A stretch of DNA of 60,000 nt, from NCBI GenBank assembly GCA_009746045.1, contig RPFO01000188.1:2472874-2532873 (forward strand), in the 5' to 3' direction. The notes below the pieces were generated by a model. That model saw nothing but the letters and a program-made list of their open reading frames with translations. It was not told the origin of the DNA and ran no database searches. Positions 55,226 through 60,000 of the stretch are shown piece after piece; position 1 is the stretch's first letter; every line of letters begins with the position of its first letter. The translations under genes and the position numbers were made by a program. The DNA comes from Mesostigma viride (lineage: Eukaryota > Streptophyta > Mesostigmatophyceae > Mesostigmatales > Mesostigmataceae).

Positions 55226-57330
55226 CACCGGTCTATTCTATCAAGTTTTATTGAGCAATACTACAGTACTGTATTGGTCTTTATCTAGTCTGTGCCAGAC
55301 CCTAGGGGACTCTTGCCTAGCATGCTTCCCGCGCTTGCAAGCACGCGGCTTCCCCACTGGGGGGGGGGGGGTCATTGTCCTCTATAACCTGATCGAGCCC
55401 ACTTGGCCTTGTCCATCATCTTTTTCCAAATCACGGAGAGGCCAATGGCCCCCCCATGTCCTCGACTAGCTGCATGCTCCTTGAAAGTGCGGGCCTTAAT
55501 TGCGGCGTGTAGCCTTGCTGGGCCCGCCCCGGCATGACGTGAGGAGGTGCCTGCCAGGCTGAGCAGGTCGCATGCGCAGCCCAGTGGAGGGGCCACGAGA
55601 TGTGTCTACCTGGTTGGTGCGAGCTAAGTGCCCGGCCTGCTAGTTGCAGTCGACACTGCTTGATGGTGCTGGTGATAAGTGGCATGCCTAGGTACAAGTG
55701 ATCCTCCTTGCGGACGTGTGCGGCATAACCCACACGGAAAAATCTTGACCGCGGCATGTTGGTGACGTCCGCGCCGTCCAGCTTTTTCGCAAGGTCGGCT
55801 GTGAGGGTCCACGTCTCGGCCCCATACGTGAGAACAGGAAGGACGAGGACCTAAAAACAGGTCCTGTTTCTCTAGCTTGCCCAAGGGCTTGCGATACAGG
55901 GCCCTGTATTGGCGCAAAGCGTGCCAGGCGAGGGAGATACGGTGGTCCACGTCGGCCTCACAGCTGGGGAGTACATATGTATGTAAGCTACCCAGCAGCT
56001 TGACGCGGTCCCGATACTGGACTCGAGAGCCATCAAGGAGAAAGAGGTCGGGTGGTGGCCGAGTGAGCCCAACCGCCAGCGTGGGCCTCGGTCTTCTTGC
56101 TGACCTCGAGCCCCACCACTCGGGCCTCGATTGCCAGGCAGTCAAGCCATGTCTGCACGTGCTGAGTGTCCTCGAAGAGGGTTGTGTCGTCTGCATCGAT
56201 ACTTTCCGCTAACCTAATCTCCGTGTCCGCCCCGCCACATGTGCCAGAAATGGTCGGGTGACCTTCACCCCTGGTTCCCTACCCACAATGCGAGCAAACC
56301 GCTAATTGCGCGCCTGAATCATTTTAAGTATTCGACCACAATAATGAACAGGTAGGGCGAGAGCACACACCCTTGCCACACATCCTTCTGAAGAGGGCAT
56401 GCATGGTGGCGTGGACCCGTAGGAAGTGCGCACCGAGGTGGTGGACCCTTCATACAGTTTGCAAATGATAGCAATAAGGAGGAGGGGGATCCGGAACAGA
56501 GCAAGGATGTCCCACAGCGCACTGAGACCAGAAAACCGAGTCGAAGGCTTTGATGAAGTCCGGCCACCAGCACAAGGTGCAGAGAAGACTCACCAGGCTG
56601 GAGGCGGTGCAGTTCTTCCACAAGGGGGCGAGTAGCGAAGAGCGCTTGTACTGTGTTGCCGCCGGGACGGAAGCCGAGCTGAGTCTCGCTGAGGTGGCCG
56701 TCCAAGGCTGTGCGCAGGCGGTCCTGAACCGCATGAGAAGCTTAAGGGGTGCGCTTTGAATGACACCCCCCTGTAGTTGCCGGCCGGTCGGCGGGCGACC
56801 CTTTTTTTTGTACAGCATCGTGTGAAAGCTGTGTTGCCAGGCCGGCCGGGGGCGGTTGCGACAACAGCAGAAGGCGGTTGCAGATGTTACGGAAGAGCAG
56901 CATGACCCCAGTGTCCTCCAACTCGGCGGCGAGTTTCACGACTGCTGCCGGAATCTCGTCGGAGCCTGTGGCTGCACTGTAGTGCAGGCGCTGGACCGCC
57001 TCCTTGACCTCCTGGGGAGTGAAAGGAGGAATGTCTGATGGGTAGCCTAGCGGGCCAGTCAGCGGGGGGGCCAGGTATAGTCTGCCGCGGACCCGAGCAG
57101 GGCCGGGGGCCCGGCCGGGCCGCCAGCCAGGGCGGCCTGGCCGGAGTGGCTGCGGGTAGCAACGGCGGGGGCGGCGCAGCCATCCCAAAGACGTCGGCAG
57201 ACTGTGGCCGCAGCCCAGGTGTGGAGCCACTTGGCCGGCGCCCCGGGTACGTCGTGGCTATTGCATTTGCCCTGAACCAAGGTGATCGGAGGAAATTGAT
57301 CTTGGTTATTAAATAACGCTTAAAAGACAA
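55226..57330 (-). pseudogene. decayed LINE reverse transcriptase
   Basis: Minus-strand pieces in shifting frames. 57230-56742 has IPPFTPQEVKEAVQRLHYSA and ATGSDEIPAAVVKLAAEL, the region before the RT core. 56705-56319 has LSETQLGFRPGGNTVQALFA and VWQGCVLSPYLFIIVVEYL. 56196-55624 has QYRDRVKLLGSLHTYVLPSC and DVDHRISLAWHALRQYRALY. 55757-55431 ends with KQCRLQLAGRALSSHQPG. The order and motifs match the LINE reverse transcriptase and its C-terminal region; multiple frame breaks and loss of the catalytic YxDD segment make it dead. No endonuclease was recognised upstream. Confidence 0.7.
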
Positions 57331-58000
57331 GCATTAATTCACAAATGCCGACGCCCACTGTTCACGTCTTCCATGGTGAAAAACGTGTGAAAATAAGGCA
57401 TGAGCGTAAGTTGCCAAGGAGCAGTGCCTAGGCTAAATGCTACGCCGCCCGAAGGACAGGTCACGACACAAACAGATCACAGCCGTACGATACGTGGCGG
57501 CGCGTTCTAGGTGGTCGGATGCATTCAAGCACACATGTGCATGCATACATGCACAAAGGACTGAAAAGTTGCACCGCGCCTGATACTCTACCATTCACAT
57601 GATTTCTTTCTCAGGCGTGCGCCACTAAGGCTCGGACTTAGACAAAAAGTCCCTCACATAGTGAAAACCAGAATCTGGCGCGATACAGCGCCTACAGTAC
57701 CAACGTCCCCAAGGGCCGCGCGAAGCGCGGATCCACGAAAATATCCAGAGTCACGGCTAATTCCGTCGAACTCAAAGATACGAAGCCCTCAAAGTATCAT
57801 GGGCACCAGAATATCTTGTAACATTTCACATATGGTCCCGACCCTAAAAATAATCACAATGGGTCTCGTAAAGCTAGTGGTCCGTACAGTATCTCGGACC
57901 TGAAAAACTCAGCACTAAAGTTCGTCACACGAACTAAATAGCCTGGAAAGTGTACACTAGTACCGTCCCACTAAATCAACAAACTGTCAGCCAAAAACTA
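57331..58000. other. gene-poor stretch
   Basis: No convincing gene or repeat. CCAGAATCTGGCGCGATACA (57667) and CCAGAATATCTTG (57807) hint at a weak internal duplication. Confidence 0.3.
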
Positions 58001-58208
58001 GGCCAGACCAGGTTTGGCACATTCCGGCTGACACCCCCCTTGGGACAAACTGGAAATACAATGTCTCATACAGAACATGGTGGCCAGGGTGCCCCTGGAG
58101 CAACGCACCACAAAACAGATACTACAGTTGATCAGCAGGAGCCTCCACCCCAGTGTGGAAAACAAAACCAGGGGGCGATTCCTGTGCCTCCGGAGCAGGG
58201 GTGCCCGT

Positions 58209-59040
58209 CTAGTTGGCCTGCGCCTTGGCTTCCCCATCCTTGCCCCCCTTGCGGAGATGAGGGTGCTTCTTGTAACAATTTGCGACCTTGTGTCCCTGTT
58301 TGCCGCAGTGGAAACAGCCTCCCTTCTTCCTGTCATCCATCGCCAGGGTAGCAAAGACGCTAGCCAGTGAACCAGTGTCCCTGGTGTCTCCCTGCTTCCC
58401 CCCTCCTGTGTTGCGCACGATGGCCGCCTGGGCCTTGATGCTGTCCTCAATCCTCAGCACACGTGCCTTGTACTCATCCCACGTGAGTGCGGTGATGCGT
58501 ACATCCTGCGCTGCCATCATCACCCGGATCGCGGCGGGCATGAGATCATGAGTAGAGAGGACCATGTCTTGGTCGTCAAAACGTCCGTCCAGCTCCTGAA
58601 CGTATTCCTCGCGCGTCAGCTCCCTCGCTGCCAGAAACTCATTGAGGGGCTTGTCCACTGGCGCGGGCTCCTTGGAACGGAGCTTGCGACGCAGCTCATC
58701 CTGATAGGTCTCAGTTGTACGGTGGTGACCAAATCTCTTCATCAGGAGCTCCCATGCCAGCTTTGCACAGTCTGGTCACATTCTTGACCAGCATAAGAGC
58801 CAGGCCATCCAAAAAGATGCCCATCGCGGCCTGAACTGCCGCATCCATCGTCCTCAATCTCACCCGTGATTACCCCATACAGATTGAAGGCTTTCAGCAA
58901 ACGGGTAAAGCGGACATTCGTCGCCTCCCACTTACGGGGATCCACACCATCAAACTTCGGTAACTTATCAGCAGCACTAATGAAGGCCCCAATGCTGGTA
59001 CTGCTGCGTTGGCTGCCATTGTCACTCCTCACCAGCAGGA
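58209..59040 (-). pseudogene. second retrotransposon gag with CCHC zinc knuckle, frameshifted
   Basis: The minus strand from ~59020 codes SIGAFISAADKLPKFDGVDP then RKWEATNVRFTRLLKAFNL, the N-terminal gag plan of copia-type elements. After a frame shift near 58850 it continues as AAMGIFLDGLALMLVKNVTR, then after a second shift as 58742-58209 (MKRFGHHRTTETYQDELRR … ARELTREEYVQELDGRFDD). It ends with the knuckle CFHCGKQGHKVANC (CX2CX4HX4C) and AKAQAN-stop. No pol motifs follow to the left, so only gag remains. It differs in sequence from the gag at 40.3-43.2 kb. Confidence 0.65.
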
Positions 59041-59139
59041 CGAATTGTAGGATTATCAGGGACAACAGTAGGCTGCTCTGGTGTAAGCTGATCCAGAAAC
59101 TCCGCCAAACGACGCAGAGTCCTAGGGGTGCAAACGATT

Positions 59140-59880
59140 TCCCAATTAAGGGGACGGTCCCGGCGCGAATATTTTGGCGCCGAAAAATTCGCGGTACCCG
59201 TCCGTACCGTGAAAAAGTGGTGCACGGGGCGCGCACCCCTACCGGAGCTGGCCATGGCGACGTGCTTTCAGGCAGAGTAGAAAAAGATAGCTCGCGGAAT
59301 GCATAGAAACTGAGCGAATCTTAAAGACGATGAGTAAATGATACTACTTCGTAGCGGAGTTCGCGTTTTTTGCAGTGTCGATGATTTTATTGATGACCAT
59401 CGCCACGGGGGTCCAATCTGATGTTTTCGTCGAGAGGAATAAATTAGAATGCACGCTGGCGGCGGTGATTGTCAGGTTTTATGGGCTTTACCTAGCGTCA
59501 AGGATGCGTTTAAGGGGACGGGACATGCCCGAATTTTTTGGCGCCAAAAAATTCGCGCCGGAACCGAAGGTCATAAATTTCACGTGCACGGTGTGCGCAC
59601 CCCTTGCGGAAGTGGCCATGGCGACTGCGTTCAGGCGAAACTACCACACTAGGGCAGGCGAAATGCAAAAATTTTACTCGAATCTAAAAGACGATGAGTT
59701 TATGATGTTAGTTTGTTGCGGAAATCAGCCAGTTTACAATATCGCTGTTGTTTTTTTATGCCATCGGCATGGGGGGTAATCTGAATTTTTTGGTCGCGCG
59801 GAATAAAATAGAATTCATGATAGCGGCAGTAAAATCGCGGTTTTTAGGGTTGTTTTGACCGTGAAGCAGGCGTTAATATC
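59140..59880. repeat. diverged tandem duplication (~365 bases) with a long palindrome in each half
   Basis: The first half (from ~59145, AATTAAGGGGACGG) and second half (from ~59505, GTTTAAGGGGACGG) share TTTTGGCGCC, GTGCACGG, GCGCACCCCT, TGGCCATGGCGAC, TAAAGACGATGAGT, TGATGTT/ATTTTTT-GTCG and GGAATAAA.TAGAAT in the same order. In the second half 59531-59554 is a perfect 24-base palindrome whose half is GAATTTTTTGGC; the first half carries an imperfect version. Confidence 0.65.
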
Positions 59881-60000
59881 GGTTGCATCGAATTCTAAAC
59901 CGCGCTGGTGCTTTTCCAGATTTTCGGCCATTATCGGTAAGTAATTGTTCAGACCTGCGCAGTGCGTGTCTGACCTGTCCATGGAAGAACGGCGGTTGTT
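59881..60000. other. right edge, nothing recognised
   Basis: No gene or repeat could be supported. Confidence 0.3.

Overview
This is nuclear DNA of a eukaryote that makes starch, most likely a chlorophyte green alga. Evidence: GT-AG introns in every multi-exon gene, GC-rich coding exons, a plastid-type 4-alpha-glucanotransferase (D-enzyme) with a glucan, water dikinase-like starch-binding N-terminus, and abundant microsatellites, minisatellites, LTR elements, LINEs and DNA transposons. I see no bacterial operons, Shine-Dalgarno sites or CRISPR arrays. The species cannot be named from the sequence alone.

Layout. 0.2-3.8 kb: part of a minus-strand coiled-coil gene with a 43-bp minisatellite in an intron. 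4.1-13.5 kb: a Mutator-like element with ~260-bp terminal inverted repeats and a 10-bp target duplication; its interior is satellite DNA, a 5'-truncated LINE tail and a long gag-only reading frame. 14.2-26.1 kb: the one clear host gene, a nine-exon D-enzyme whose exons all join in phase to give 860 residues; nearly every intron carries its own tandem repeat. 26.1-32.7 kb: gene-poor DNA with LINE fragments, including an intact LINE ORF1, that end in a stem-loop plus (TTAA)n tail. 32.7-34.1 kb: (GGAC)n and (GATG)n arrays.

34.1-55.0 kb is a nest of transposons. A small CACTA-type MITE sits in (GATG)n. Into it jumped a larger CACTA-type element (34,117-54,492; CCCTA termini, 3-bp duplication ACG). 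That element carries GGTGCAAC arrays near both ends and at a central palindrome, from which two genes diverge: a DUF7869-like putative transposase (minus) and an acidic/coiled-coil protein (plus). The transposase gene was later broken by a LINE with a restriction-like endonuclease (in an intron) and by a copia-like LTR retrotransposon (in the last exon, 5-bp duplication GCCGC). 55.0-60.0 kb: another (GATG)n block, a decayed LINE reverse transcriptase, a decayed gag with a zinc knuckle, and a diverged tandem repeat holding a long palindrome.

Main points of interest: the CBM45-like/D-enzyme fusion; the repeated echoes of exon ends plus splice donors inside the downstream introns of two unrelated genes; and the DUF7869-type transposon. 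Functions are inferred from motifs read by eye; no database search was possible.
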